Assembly: GCF_003010965.1 (NCBI RefSeq)
Contig: NZ_PGGM01000003.1
Coordinates: forward strand, 496,001 to 560,000
Length of the DNA: 64,000 nucleotides
Direction: 5' to 3'
Source: Phyllobacterium sophorae
GTDB taxonomy: Bacteria; Pseudomonadota; Alphaproteobacteria; Rhizobiales; Rhizobiaceae
Every line of letters begins with the position of its first letter. Position 1 is the first letter of the stretch. Below the pieces are notes generated by a model that was not told the origin of the DNA, did not search any database, and worked only from the letters and a program-made list of their open reading frames with translations. Shown one piece after another: positions 8,478-17,096 of the stretch. Made by a program: the position numbers and the translations under genes.

Positions 8478-10073
8478 TCATTCGCCCTTGGATACCGTAT
8501 CCCAGCGGGTCAACCAGGTGGAATGACCTGTATAGCCGGTAATGTCCTTGCGCACCGCCTTTGCATCCGTTCTGAGAAACGAAGTCACAAGCGCCGGCGA
8601 GGCTGCGAGATAGGCCCTGTTGATTTTGCTATAAAGGTCCGTGCGCTTGGCCTGATCAGTCTCATGGGCTGCGGCGATTACCATATCCTGAATATCCTTG
8701 GGCACATCCCAAGCCGTGCGCCAAGCGTTCAGTCCGGTTAGTTTGGCTTCGTCCGAATTGTTGGCGTTTGTGGCATAGGATTGAAGGATGGCATGCGGGT
8801 CAGGCAATCGCTCGCCGGAACGCGCAGAAAATATTTGGAATTCGCGGCTGCGGAACTTGCCTATGTGATCACCGCCCTGAAGATCAAGCTTGATGCCGGC
8901 CTTGGCAGCGTTGGCCTGCAGCGACTGGGCAACCTCGTACTCCGGCGTTACCGGCGTTGCATAATAGACCTTGGAAAAACCGTCCGGGTATCCGGCCTCA
9001 GTCAGGAGTTGCTTTGCCTTTTCGATATCGAGCTTGTAGGGATTCTCGTCCACGGCACCGGGAAGACCGCGTGGAACGATCGTCTGCTGCTTGATGCCGT
9101 AATACTTCATGACCGTGCCGGCAAGCCCGTCATAGTCGATGAGATAGCGAAACGCTTCGCGAACTTTTGGATTCGACAGAATTTCGTCCTTCTGGTTCAA
9201 GGCGAGATAATAAAAGCCGAATCCAGGGGTCTTCTGGATCGTGACCTTGCCGCCTTGGTCAAGGGCATTGAGGTCGGTTGACGACAGGCGGGTAGCGACA
9301 TCGATATCGCCGGCCTCAAGCTGCAGGCGTTGCGCCGCCGATTCGGGCAGATGGCGCAGAATGACGCGGCGCATCTTCGGTGCGCCTTGCCAGTAATCCT
9401 TGAAGGCATCGGCAATGAGAATGTCGTTGGACCGCCAGGTACGCAGCGAATAGGGACCGGAGCCCGCATCATTGGCCTGCAGGAATTCGCGCCCCATGTC
9501 AGCATTCTTGTCATGCTGCGCCAAAAGCGCGCTATCCAGAATGGAGGTCGAAAAACTTGCAAGTGAAAACAGGATGAGGTTCGGATTCCACACGTCAGGG
9601 GTTTGAAGGACCAGCGTCGTGTCATCCGTCGCCTTGATCAGGGTTTCGACATTGTCTTCCTTAAAGCCCCACTGACGCAGATCGACGGACGGCGCCAGCC
9701 CAAGCTTGACGAGACGGCGTAACGACCATTCGACATCCTTGGCCGTCAGCGCGTTGCCGGAATGAAATTTGACGCCGGAACGGATCTTGAACGTGAAGGT
9801 CTTACCATCAGCCGAAACGGTCCAGCTTTCCGCAAGTCCAGGTGCTGGCTGCGCGATATTGTCGGCGGGCAGAACCACAAGACGGTCATAAAGATTGGCG
9901 ACCACTTCGGCCGTCTCCAGCTGGTTGATCTCGTTGGGATCAAGCCCGCGCATCGAAGACATCGTCAAAGCGATCACCAGTTGATCGTCCGGTGTTGCGG
10001 CGGAAGCCGTGATTGGTGCGGACGAAATTGCGGCAGCAACGGCCGTGGTTATCAAAAAATGGCGCCTTAGCAT
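8478..10073 (-). CDS. ABC transporter extracellular solute-binding protein, family 5 (DppA/OppA type)
   Basis: This is a 531-residue periplasmic binding protein of the SBP_bac_5 family and the first gene of the importer operon. The preferred ATG (10073) begins MLRRHFLITTAVAAAISSA, a signal peptide with a twin-arginine-like RRHFL and a cut near ASA. A GTG at 10079 is an alternative, and GGGAGGAG lies upstream. The family motifs LAESWTVSADGKTFTFKIR, VKFHSGNALTAKDV and REAFRYLIDYDGL are clear. Ligands of such proteins range from peptides to opines and sugar conjugates. The divergent dehydratase and aldolase genes suggest a sugar-acid-containing ligand. Confidence 0.9.
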   Translation of the reverse strand: MLRRHFLITTAVAAAISSAPITASAATPDDQLVIALTMSSMRGLDPNEINQLETAEVVANLYDRLVVLPADNIAQPAPGLAESWTVSADGKTFTFKIRSGVKFHSGNALTAKDVEWSLRRLVKLGLAPSVDLRQWGFKEDNVETLIKATDDTTLVLQTPDVWNPNLILFSLASFSTSILDSALLAQHDKNADMGREFLQANDAGSGPYSLRTWRSNDILIADAFKDYWQGAPKMRRVILRHLPESAAQRLQLEAGDIDVATRLSSTDLNALDQGGKVTIQKTPGFGFYYLALNQKDEILSNPKVREAFRYLIDYDGLAGTVMKYYGIKQQTIVPRGLPGAVDENPYKLDIEKAKQLLTEAGYPDGFSKVYYATPVTPEYEVAQSLQANAAKAGIKLDLQGGDHIGKFRSREFQIFSARSGERLPDPHAILQSYATNANNSDEAKLTGLNAWRTAWDVPKDIQDMVIAAAHETDQAKRTDLYSKINRAYLAASPALVTSFLRTDAKAVRKDITGYTGHSTWLTRWDTVSKGE

Positions 10074-10156
10074 TTTCACAAAACTCCTCCCAGAGCCCCT
10101 CACCGGCCGGATCGCCGATCCGATGGACAAAAATTCAGTATCGACATTGAACTGAA

Positions 10157-10172
10157 ATCTGGTATATCAGAT
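10157..10172. promoter_or_regulatory. Palindromic operator candidate for the GntR/FCD regulator
   Basis: ATCTGGTATATCAGAT carries inverted ATCTG/CAGAT arms and a TGGTATATCA core, close to operators of FadR-type GntR proteins (TGGTNTACCA-like). It sits in the 138-base spacer between the importer operon and the divergent GntR gene, 40 bases before the latter. That is where a local autoregulator controlling both units would bind. Confidence 0.6.
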
Positions 10173-10211
10173 CTCACAGAATGCAACGCACGTCAACCAG
10201 GAAATTGCCAG

Positions 10212-10922
10212 ATGAGGGAAGAAACCGAGCTAGCGCCCCACGACGATCGGATTGAAAAGCTTGATCCGCGTTTCTTGACGACGCTGCGCGACCATGTTCA
10301 CCGCACGCTTCGAAGCGCGATATTGTCGGGTCGATTTGGGGTGAACGAGCGCGTAAACGAACGCCAGCTCGCAGAACAGCTTGGCGTCAGCACGACGCCG
10401 ATCAAGGAGGCATTGCGACAGCTTGAGACGGAAGGACTTGTCGAGACATTGCCGCGCCGCGGCGTCCTTATCCGCTTTAATTCCGGGTGGGCCGAGGAGA
10501 TGATCCTAGCGCGCGCCGCCCTTGAATCGATGATCGCACACCTTGCCGCAAAGCGATTGACGAAACCCGCCGCTGCCGAGCTTCAGACCACCATCAATTT
10601 AATGATGGAGGCGACGAAGGCGGGGGGGGCTGACGACCTTATCGCACTGAACGAGAAGTTCCACGATCAGATCCATATAGCCTCCCAGTGTCAGTATTTG
10701 GCGCGAATGATCGAGCGGCAGCAGTTCTATGACGCCAGCATCCGGCGCGTCATCCATTCCGATCCGGCCGAGCGGGAAATAGCACTTAATGAACATTCGG
10801 CAATCGCTGCTGCGATTATCTCCGGAGATACCGACACGTCCGAGCGCGCGATGCGCGATCACGTCGTTCGGTCGGGGGAAACATATTTGAAGATCGTATT
10901 CAAAAACAAAAGGGAAGTTTGA
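10212..10922 (+). CDS. GntR-family transcriptional regulator, FCD (FadR) subfamily
   Basis: This predicted regulator has 236 residues. A winged-helix GntR domain lies at about residues 20-90, with NERQLAEQLGVSTTPIKEALRQLETEGLV as recognition region (shown here only as landmarks NERQLAEQLGVS and ALRQLE). An all-helical FCD ligand domain follows, with conserved acidic and His residues (NEKFHDQIH and NEHSAI) that would bind a metal and a carboxylate ligand. It is the first gene of an operon with the aldolase and dehydratase and is divergent from the importer. It therefore probably represses both until a sugar acid or its breakdown product is present. Confidence 0.88.
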   Translation: MREETELAPHDDRIEKLDPRFLTTLRDHVHRTLRSAILSGRFGVNERVNERQLAEQLGVSTTPIKEALRQLETEGLVETLPRRGVLIRFNSGWAEEMILARAALESMIAHLAAKRLTKPAAAELQTTINLMMEATKAGGADDLIALNEKFHDQIHIASQCQYLARMIERQQFYDASIRRVIHSDPAEREIALNEHSAIAAAIISGDTDTSERAMRDHVVRSGETYLKIVFKNKREV

Positions 10923-10923
10923 C

Positions 10924-11844
10924 GTGAGTGAAGCTGTTGCAAGAGTTCGGCGGGCCCTGACGGGTATCTCAGGGGTTCCGGTAACGCCTTATGCGGCCGA
11001 CGGGAGCGTCGATACCGCAAAACTGAAAGCGTTAATCGAGAGATTGGCAGCTGCGCAGGTCCACAATCTGATGGCGGCCGGCAATACAGGCGAGTTCTTT
11101 ACCTTGTCGCTCGATGAGGTGCGCCTTGTCCACCGCACGACGATCAAGGCGGCAGGCGGCAAGGCCTTGGTCAGCGCCGCAGTCGGCCGGTCGCTGACCG
11201 AAGCAAAGGCATTGGCGCGCGACGCGATTGCCGAAGGTGCGGATGCAATCATGGGCCACCATCCCATGGATCCCTTTGCCGGCCCCTCCTATCAAGCGAA
11301 ATATTTCCTCGAGCTGGCCGATAGCTGCAGCGTGCCGGTCGTCGCTTATGTCAGGAACGATACGTTTTCCGTGGCCGACTTCCGCACACTCGCGCTTCAC
11401 CCGAACATCGCCGGCATCAAGTTTGCATCTGGAAATCTGATGCTGCTTGCCGATGTGATCCGCTCGACGAAAGATGCCCCGGCAATCTGGGTTTGCGGAC
11501 TGGCGGAGGGGTGGGCCCCGGCATTTTACGCAATGGGCGCGCGCGGGTTTACGTCGGGTCTCGTCAATGTTTTCCCCGAACGCTCGCATGCGATTCACCG
11601 CGCACTGGAAGCGGGCGACTATGCAAAGGCGCGGGATTTGATCGATGGGATCGCCGGATTCGAAGCGATGCGCACCAAATACCTTAATGGTGCCAACGTC
11701 ACCGTCGTGAAGGAAGCGCTTGGAATGCTTGGAGCCGATGTCGGCCCGGTTCGACTGCCGGGTGTGGAAACCCTCGATGAAGCAGAGCGAAAGAACTTAA
11801 GGGAAATCCTTGAGCGCGTCGATAGTGACAATTGCGCGGCTTGA
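10924..11844 (+). CDS. Dihydrodipicolinate synthase-family aldolase/dehydratase (2-keto-3-deoxy-sugar-acid type)
   Basis: This is a 306-residue TIM-barrel class I aldolase of the DHDPS/NAL family, starting with GTG one base after the GntR stop, with AAGGGAAG upstream. The pyruvate-binding motif is AAGNTGEFF (normally GGTGE), the catalytic tyrosine is in VVAYVRND, and the Schiff-base lysine is in AGIKFASG. The altered substrate motifs argue against true lysine biosynthesis. With the acid-sugar dehydratase next to it, the likely job is cleavage or dehydration of a 2-keto-3-deoxy sugar acid in the cytoplasm, yielding pyruvate or an alpha-keto acid. The exact substrate is not visible from sequence. 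Confidence 0.85.
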   Translation: MSEAVARVRRALTGISGVPVTPYAADGSVDTAKLKALIERLAAAQVHNLMAAGNTGEFFTLSLDEVRLVHRTTIKAAGGKALVSAAVGRSLTEAKALARDAIAEGADAIMGHHPMDPFAGPSYQAKYFLELADSCSVPVVAYVRNDTFSVADFRTLALHPNIAGIKFASGNLMLLADVIRSTKDAPAIWVCGLAEGWAPAFYAMGARGFTSGLVNVFPERSHAIHRALEAGDYAKARDLIDGIAGFEAMRTKYLNGANVTVVKEALGMLGADVGPVRLPGVETLDEAERKNLREILERVDSDNCAA

Positions 11845-11857
11845 GCGGAGAATTGAG

Positions 11858-12997
11858 ATGCACATAACTGCTCTGAAAACATTCATGCAGCGCGTGGATG
11901 ATCGTCCCCGCCTTCTTGTCAAAGTCGAGACCAGCGAAGGAATCTCTGGGTGGGGCGAAGCGTATAATCATGGTCCGGATTGGGCGCTTCCGCCCATGCT
12001 CGAATACCTGTTTCATCAGATCGAAGGCGAGGATCCTTGCCGCGTCGAATACCTGATCCTGAAACTCAATCAGCAGGCTCGCTTTCCCCCGGGGGCCCTG
12101 GGGCTGGCAGCAATCTCGGCAATCGACCACGCATTGTGGGATATTGCCGGAAAGGCCGCCGGCTTGCCAGTCTATATGCTGTTGGGCGGCAACGTTCGCG
12201 AACGCGTCAGGATCTATTGTGGCCTCTACACAGCGCCCGATCCGGAAGCGGTCCTGGATCAGACCCTTCAGCTGAACCAGGATCATGGTTATACCGCATT
12301 CAAGCTCAGCCCCTACCGGCGCGATTTGCACAACAGCCGCTGGGGAGAACTGGTCAGGGAAACTGGTGATTATTTCGGCAGGATTCGCGAGATTACCCCT
12401 TCGCTTTTCGAGTTTGCATTTGATGCTCACGCAAAGATCTACGAACCTTATCAGGCCGTACAGTTGGCAGCGGCAATCGCGCCTTATGATCCACTCTTCT
12501 ACGAAGAACCAATCCGGCCCGAACACATTCCTGCCTGGGCCGAACTCAAATCAAAAGTGACGGTACCGCTGGCAACGGGAGAATCGCTTTATAATCGCTT
12601 TGAATTCCTGGCCCTTCTAACAGCGCGTGGCGCCGATATCATTCAGCCGGATATTTGCGTGGTTGGGGGGATGACGGAAATGCGGCGGATCGCGGCGATC
12701 GCCGAAGCACACTATGTTACCGTTGCCCCGCACAATCCGATGGGACCACTGGCAACAGCCGTGAACATTCATTTTTGCGCCGCGCAGCCCAATTTCAAGA
12801 TTCTCGAGTATAAGCCGCACGTGCATGCGCCCTGGGCCCTCGACCCCTACATTCCGGTGGACGGTCATATGGAGCTTCGTCCTGACCGCCCTGGTTGGGG
12901 AATTGAGATCGATGAGAAAGCCCTGGTCGAAGAAGACCACATTCACTGGGAGCGCAAAATTACCAAAAAGCCCGACGGATCAACCGCATACCCCTAA
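11858..12997 (+). CDS. Enolase-superfamily acid-sugar dehydratase (galactonate dehydratase-like, MR/MLE family)
   Basis: This predicted enzyme has 379 residues, with its start at ATG 11858 preceded by GGAGAATTGAG. Capping domain residues 1-120 precede a TIM barrel. Metal ligands are Asp in FAFDAHAK, Glu in YEEP and Glu in ATGES. The DxH motif and the APHNPMGP motif match galactonate/mannonate-dehydratase-type members. IIQPDICVVGGMTEMRRI is the usual barrel segment. The KxK base pair is KLS here, so the second lysine is missing, as in the dehydratase subgroup. It should remove water from an aldonic acid to give a 2-keto-3-deoxy acid for the adjacent aldolase. The specific sugar is undetermined. 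Confidence 0.85.
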   Translation: MHITALKTFMQRVDDRPRLLVKVETSEGISGWGEAYNHGPDWALPPMLEYLFHQIEGEDPCRVEYLILKLNQQARFPPGALGLAAISAIDHALWDIAGKAAGLPVYMLLGGNVRERVRIYCGLYTAPDPEAVLDQTLQLNQDHGYTAFKLSPYRRDLHNSRWGELVRETGDYFGRIREITPSLFEFAFDAHAKIYEPYQAVQLAAAIAPYDPLFYEEPIRPEHIPAWAELKSKVTVPLATGESLYNRFEFLALLTARGADIIQPDICVVGGMTEMRRIAAIAEAHYVTVAPHNPMGPLATAVNIHFCAAQPNFKILEYKPHVHAPWALDPYIPVDGHMELRPDRPGWGIEIDEKALVEEDHIHWERKITKKPDGSTAYP

Positions 12998-13002
12998 GAT
13001 TC

Positions 13003-13035
13003 ATGCTTGTGCCCTCTTAAAGGGGGCACAAGCAT
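13003..13035 (+). terminator. Strong hairpin, probable terminator of the dehydratase operon
   Basis: ATGCTTGTGCCC and GGGCACAAGCAT form a perfect 12-bp stem with a 9-base loop, starting six bases after the dehydratase stop codon. The T-run after it is poor (TATCTACC), so it may act as a transcript 3-prime end stabiliser as well as a terminator. Confidence 0.65.
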
Positions 13036-13438
13036 TATCTACCTCGGTCCTGAGTGTGAGCGGCGAAAGCCTCCTCAGCCTCAGGACTCCTACGGCCAGT
13101 TTTCGGGGCCATAGGAGCATGCAACAGAAAGCAAGTTCGGCCGTAACATGACGCCTGGCGAGCACCAGTAGCTGTTCTTTTGAAAATGCCGATAATTGCC
13201 AATGTCAATTGGTGCAAAAAATCCTCTTCTGCGGACGTATATGGATCCCGCGCGTGCCTAACTCTGTCTACAACCAGCCGCTTGCACATGGTCTCAGGTC
13301 GCCGAGGCTGATGAAACCGTCAAAACGGCCTGCATGCATCAGCCGGAACCAAGTGCTGCCGCCCTGTTCGTCCAATGGCAGTTCGGGCCGCAAACGGACA
13401 TAGTGGCAATCACGATGTGGCCGGGTGGCCGCCGCCGC
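13036..13438. repeat. Gene-free stretch with two nested or tandem hairpins
   Basis: No gene was recognised. Directly after the terminator hairpin lies GTCCTGAG (13047-13054) paired with CTCAGGAC (13080-13087). Then CTCCTA-C-GGCC (13087-13097) pairs with GGCC-A-TAGGAG (13107-13117). The remaining 320 bases show no motif. The structured part could be a small RNA or a decayed element. Confidence 0.45.
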
Positions 13439-13936
13439 TTACTTCTGTTTGGCTTGACACTCTCGCAAAGCCTTGAACGCAGCATCGGTGCCGGTGAGCT
13501 GCAACACGATGGGATCACGTCCCTTCGCGGTGATCGTCAGGGCTTTCTTCTTGGCAAGATCATAGATGAAATCGAGATTGTTGAAGGGCACGACTGCGCC
13601 GTCGAATCCCTCCATCTCCTGTCCCGTTGCCACGCCGGTGAACTTTTGACCATCGACATCGAACTCTACCGAGAGTTTTTCGCCAGCGGTAATCTTTTCA
13701 GGTTTCTTGGAGTAGAGCGCCAGATAGCCGCGCAGATCGGCGGTCGCATCAATACCGATCTCCACCTGAGTGCCATTGGCGGAATTTTCCCGCGCAATAA
13801 GGCAACCAGGGCCCATCTTCTCATTGACAAAAATGTCCCAGCCCGCCGCTGAGCCATATTTTTTGAACGTTTCCGCGGCTTCACACGGAACGGCGAGGAC
13901 TGCAGCTGCTAGGGCAGTCCGAGCGACTAAATGCAT
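13439..13936 (-). CDS. Secreted protein of unknown function
   Basis: This is a 165-residue protein whose start (ATG 13936) has GGAGGAG three bases upstream; the longer frame before it has no such support. Residues 1-21 (MHLVARTALAAAVLAVPCEAA) make a signal peptide. The mature part is about 145 residues, mainly beta-prone, with two cysteines (GPGCLIA and RECQAKQK) that could form a disulfide. I recognise no catalytic motif and no named family. It stands alone, with gene-free DNA on both sides, and its codon use looks like that of its neighbours. Confidence 0.75.
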   Translation of the reverse strand: MHLVARTALAAAVLAVPCEAAETFKKYGSAAGWDIFVNEKMGPGCLIARENSANGTQVEIGIDATADLRGYLALYSKKPEKITAGEKLSVEFDVDGQKFTGVATGQEMEGFDGAVVPFNNLDFIYDLAKKKALTITAKGRDPIVLQLTGTDAAFKALRECQAKQK

Positions 13937-14340
13937 GATCTCCTCCTGTGCTCTGCATTGAATGAGAACGCGCGATGATGTCTGTGACGGATCAAGATCT
14001 CCAAGATTTATTCCCCTAAAGGCGTTATTCCCGGCTTCATGAGCAAGAGCCATCGTGGCGGATCTTCTTCCCCAACATCGCGGCCGCGAAACCGCCTTGC
14101 GCATCGTCCCCAAATCGATTCACCAAAGACGAACGCTGTTTAGCACACTTCAGCCTAAACACTTTCACCCGCGGGGGTGAACGGACAGGCGTGTGGGATC
14201 GTGCACGACTGAAATCACGGTTCCGATCGACGCCTTGCGATTGTCGTTCTCACAGGGCTTTCGCCGCAAATTCCTTGGAGAGCCAATATTGTGCTACTTT
14301 CGTTCGACAATTGCACCACCGATCACAGGAGCGTTGCGGA
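13937..14340. other. Intergenic stretch between the secreted protein and the SulP gene
   Basis: The 404 bases carry the promoters of two divergent genes. The only clear structure is a hairpin TTCACCC-GCGG-GGGTGAA (14164-14181), about 160 bases before the transporter start. No RNA gene or coding sequence was recognised. Confidence 0.5.
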
Positions 14341-16047
14341 ATGCCATCCGAGCGCACGGACAACCCATCCCACTGGCCCGACAGCAGCTTGCGTCCCGAC
14401 TTGGTCGCCGGCCTCACGGCCGCGGCCGTTGTCCTGCCCAAAGCCATGGCCTATGCAACGGTCGCTGGCCTGCCAGTCAGTGTAGGGCTCTACACGGCCT
14501 TTGTTCCGATGGTTGTCTATGCCCTGCTGGGCACGTCACGGGTCCTGAGCACCAGCTCAACCACCACCTTGGCGATCCTGACCGCCGCAGAGCTGGGCAT
14601 GGCCGTGCCGGACGGAGACCCCGGGAAGCTGATCACAGCGACTGCGACGCTCACCGCGCTCACCGGGGCCCTGCTTCTTGTGGCTTCGGCCCTTCGTCTC
14701 GGGTTCGTTGCAAACTTGATTTCAGCGCCGGTCCTGACCGGCTTCAAGGCCGGCATTGGTCTGGTGATTGTGCTTGATCAGGTGCCGAAGCTTTTCGGTT
14801 TTCACATAACGAAAGACGGCTTCCTCCTCGACTTGATTAGTCTTGTCCAACATCTTCCCGAGACCTCCCTCGTTACGCTGGCCGTTGGGGCAGCGGCCCT
14901 GGTCTTGCTCCTGGTTACCGAGCGGCTCTGGCCGCACTCGCCAGCGCCCCTGGCGGTGGTCGGCGCTGGCATCGCTGCTGCCTGGTTGGGCGATCTGAGT
15001 GGGGTTGGCGTGGCAACGGTCGGCCTCATTCCCCAATCATTGCCCTCCATAACGCTGCCGACCCCCGACCTGGCGATAAAGCTGCTCCCGGGGGCGATCG
15101 GCATAGCGCTCATGAGCTTTACGGAGACAATCGCGGCCGGCCGCGCCTTCGCAGCCCCGTCGGAGCCGCCGATCAGGGCGAACCGGGAACTCCTGGCCAT
15201 CGGCGCAGCCAACCTGTCTGGCGCCTTCTTCGGGGCCATGCCCGCCGGTGGCGGGACATCGCAGACGGCGGTGGTGCGCGCCGTTGGAGGACGCACGCAG
15301 AAGGCATCTCTCTTCACGGCTGGGGTTTCGGCGGCAACCATGCTGGCTTTGGCGCCGCTGTTGGGGCTTCTGCCGCAAGCCGTTCTTGCGGCCATTGTCA
15401 TCGTCTATTCAATTGGTCTGATCCAGCCGCTCGAATTCGCAGCGATCCGAAAGGTCCGAACAATGGAATTCCGGTGGGCGCTCGCGGCCTTCTTCGGCGT
15501 GCTCGTATTTGGTACGCTTCAAGGCATCATCGTTGCGATCGTGCTGTCGCTGCTTGGCCTGTCCAGTCAGGCGGCGCATCCGCGCATCCACGTGATCGGC
15601 CGCAAACGCGGGGAGGACCTGCTGCGGCCGGTATCGCCGGAACATCCCGATGACGAGACCTTCGAGGGACTTTTGATGGTGCGTCCGGAAGGAAGGCTCT
15701 TCTTCGCCAATGCCCAGCAGGTCGGCGACCGGGTCCGGGAACTCGTTGCCAACAACAAACCAAGCGTCCTTGTAATCGACCTCAGCCGGGTCTTCGATAT
15801 CGAATATTCGGCGCTGCAAATGATGGTCGATGGCGAACGTCGCTTTGCGGAAGAGGGAGTCGCGATCTGGCTCGCAGGCCTCAATCCGGACGTCCTTGAC
15901 TACATTCGAAGGTCCGGCTTTGCCGACCGCGTTGGCAAGGATCGCATGTTTCTCAGCGCCCAAGCGGCTCTCCGGCGCTACCTCAATACCTCCGCGCCGC
16001 TCCCCACCATGGTTGCGAAAGCGGCGCCCAAACCAACGAGAGACTAG
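14341..16047 (+). CDS. SulP-family anion transporter with C-terminal STAS domain
   Basis: This is a 568-residue inner-membrane transporter of the SLC26/SulP family, starting at ATG 14341 with AGGAG ten bases upstream. The N-terminal RPDLVAGLTAAAVVLPKAMAYA is the sulfate-transporter signature. About 12 hydrophobic segments span residues 20-430, followed by a cytoplasmic STAS domain (about 445-550, with VLVIDLSRVFDIEYSALQMM). Substrates in this family include sulfate, bicarbonate and C4-dicarboxylates; nothing here picks one. No carbonic anhydrase or sulfur gene is adjacent. It appears monocistronic. Confidence 0.9.
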   Translation: MPSERTDNPSHWPDSSLRPDLVAGLTAAAVVLPKAMAYATVAGLPVSVGLYTAFVPMVVYALLGTSRVLSTSSTTTLAILTAAELGMAVPDGDPGKLITATATLTALTGALLLVASALRLGFVANLISAPVLTGFKAGIGLVIVLDQVPKLFGFHITKDGFLLDLISLVQHLPETSLVTLAVGAAALVLLLVTERLWPHSPAPLAVVGAGIAAAWLGDLSGVGVATVGLIPQSLPSITLPTPDLAIKLLPGAIGIALMSFTETIAAGRAFAAPSEPPIRANRELLAIGAANLSGAFFGAMPAGGGTSQTAVVRAVGGRTQKASLFTAGVSAATMLALAPLLGLLPQAVLAAIVIVYSIGLIQPLEFAAIRKVRTMEFRWALAAFFGVLVFGTLQGIIVAIVLSLLGLSSQAAHPRIHVIGRKRGEDLLRPVSPEHPDDETFEGLLMVRPEGRLFFANAQQVGDRVRELVANNKPSVLVIDLSRVFDIEYSALQMMVDGERRFAEEGVAIWLAGLNPDVLDYIRRSGFADRVGKDRMFLSAQAALRRYLNTSAPLPTMVAKAAPKPTRD

Positions 16048-16463
16048 GCGCGCCGAACCAGCATCATACTGAGCTCGGTTTGATATTGGCCAATGAGTTC
16101 TCGCTCGCTCTGTTGGCTTAAAGACTACAAATGCCTATGAACCGCATGCAGTACGCGGACAGCGACTCCTTGATGCGTTGGACGGTCACCGTTCGGCTAC
16201 CTTTCCGATTCTTGCAACGCCAGAGAGGGTTGCACCAAAAGGTTGCCCTGTTTGCCCTGACGGATTGGATATTGCGTATCAACATCAGCGCTGCTCCAAG
16301 CATGCTCTTGATGCCAAACGTGTTGTGTTTGGGACCGGCACCCTTCAAGATGGTTTGATCACGCCTGAAGCGCAGAAGGGATTCCGGTAAGCCGTTCGCT
16401 TTGTGGTAAAGAAAAACCGCCAGGGACGAACCGTGGCGAGCGTTAAGCAGGGAAACCTCTAAA
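16048..16463. other. Gene-free stretch before the CAP-domain gene
   Basis: No credible gene is visible in 416 bases. Short reading frames on both strands, including one on the minus strand that overlaps the CAP gene start, lack ribosome sites and family motifs. It presumably holds the promoter of the CAP gene. Confidence 0.5.
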
Positions 16464-16898
16464 ATGAAAGTCTCACAGAAAATTGCAATTGCGGTCCTGG
16501 TAGCCAGTTGTGCAGGTACGACACAGCCGATGGCTGCGACGTCCGATTTTGGCGCCCAGACACTAACCCTCATCAATTCCTACAGGGTGAGCCGTGGCCT
16601 TTCTCCCTTGGCCTCCCATCGCACGTTGATTGCCTTGGCGCGGCAACATAACCGCTATCAAGCAGCCCGTAACACCATCAGCCACGATGGCTTCCGCCAG
16701 AGATCAGCCCAAGCTAGGGCGGCTGGACTGAGTGGAGTATGTACAGAAAACGTCGGTGTTAGATATAAAAGTGCGCAGCAGCTTTTTTCTGGGTGGAGGA
16801 ATTCCACGGGCCATAACACGAACTTGCTTCGACCCAACATGCGGTATGCAGGGGTTTCTGTGGTCGGGGCCTATTCGACTTTTTTCGCTTGTGGATAA
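16464..16898 (+). CDS. CAP/SCP-domain secreted protein, possible lipoprotein
   Basis: This is a 144-residue exported protein. Residues 1-24 are a signal sequence whose VASC could be a lipobox (Cys17). The rest is a single CAP (SCP/PR-1) domain: LTLINSYRVSRGLSPL, then ARQHNRYQAARNTISHDGF with the conserved His, then CTENVG and GWRNSTGHNTNLLRPNMRYAGV. His, Glu and His of the CAP pocket are present. Bacterial CAP proteins are extracytoplasmic and often linked to the envelope or host contact; no specific activity is known for this type. It stands alone. Confidence 0.85.
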   Translation: MKVSQKIAIAVLVASCAGTTQPMAATSDFGAQTLTLINSYRVSRGLSPLASHRTLIALARQHNRYQAARNTISHDGFRQRSAQARAAGLSGVCTENVGVRYKSAQQLFSGWRNSTGHNTNLLRPNMRYAGVSVVGAYSTFFACG

Positions 16899-17096
16899 CC
16901 CCGTCACTATTGATAGCAAATGCCCTATAGCGCGGACTGATGAAGTGTTTTTTGCAAGTGCGGCTCGAAACTGTCCACGAACAGCCGGCACATGAGCGCA
17001 GTGGAAGGGACCGGTTGCAAGCCGCCAGGTTGTCGACCGCGACGCGCGTTGTTATGGTGTGAATGGAGCAGCTGAGTGGCTTTATCGGAGGTTGCC

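Noticed and set aside
16118-16576. Minus-strand frame of 152 codons overlapping the CAP gene start
   Set aside because: No ribosome site or known motif, and it conflicts with the well-supported CAP-domain gene.
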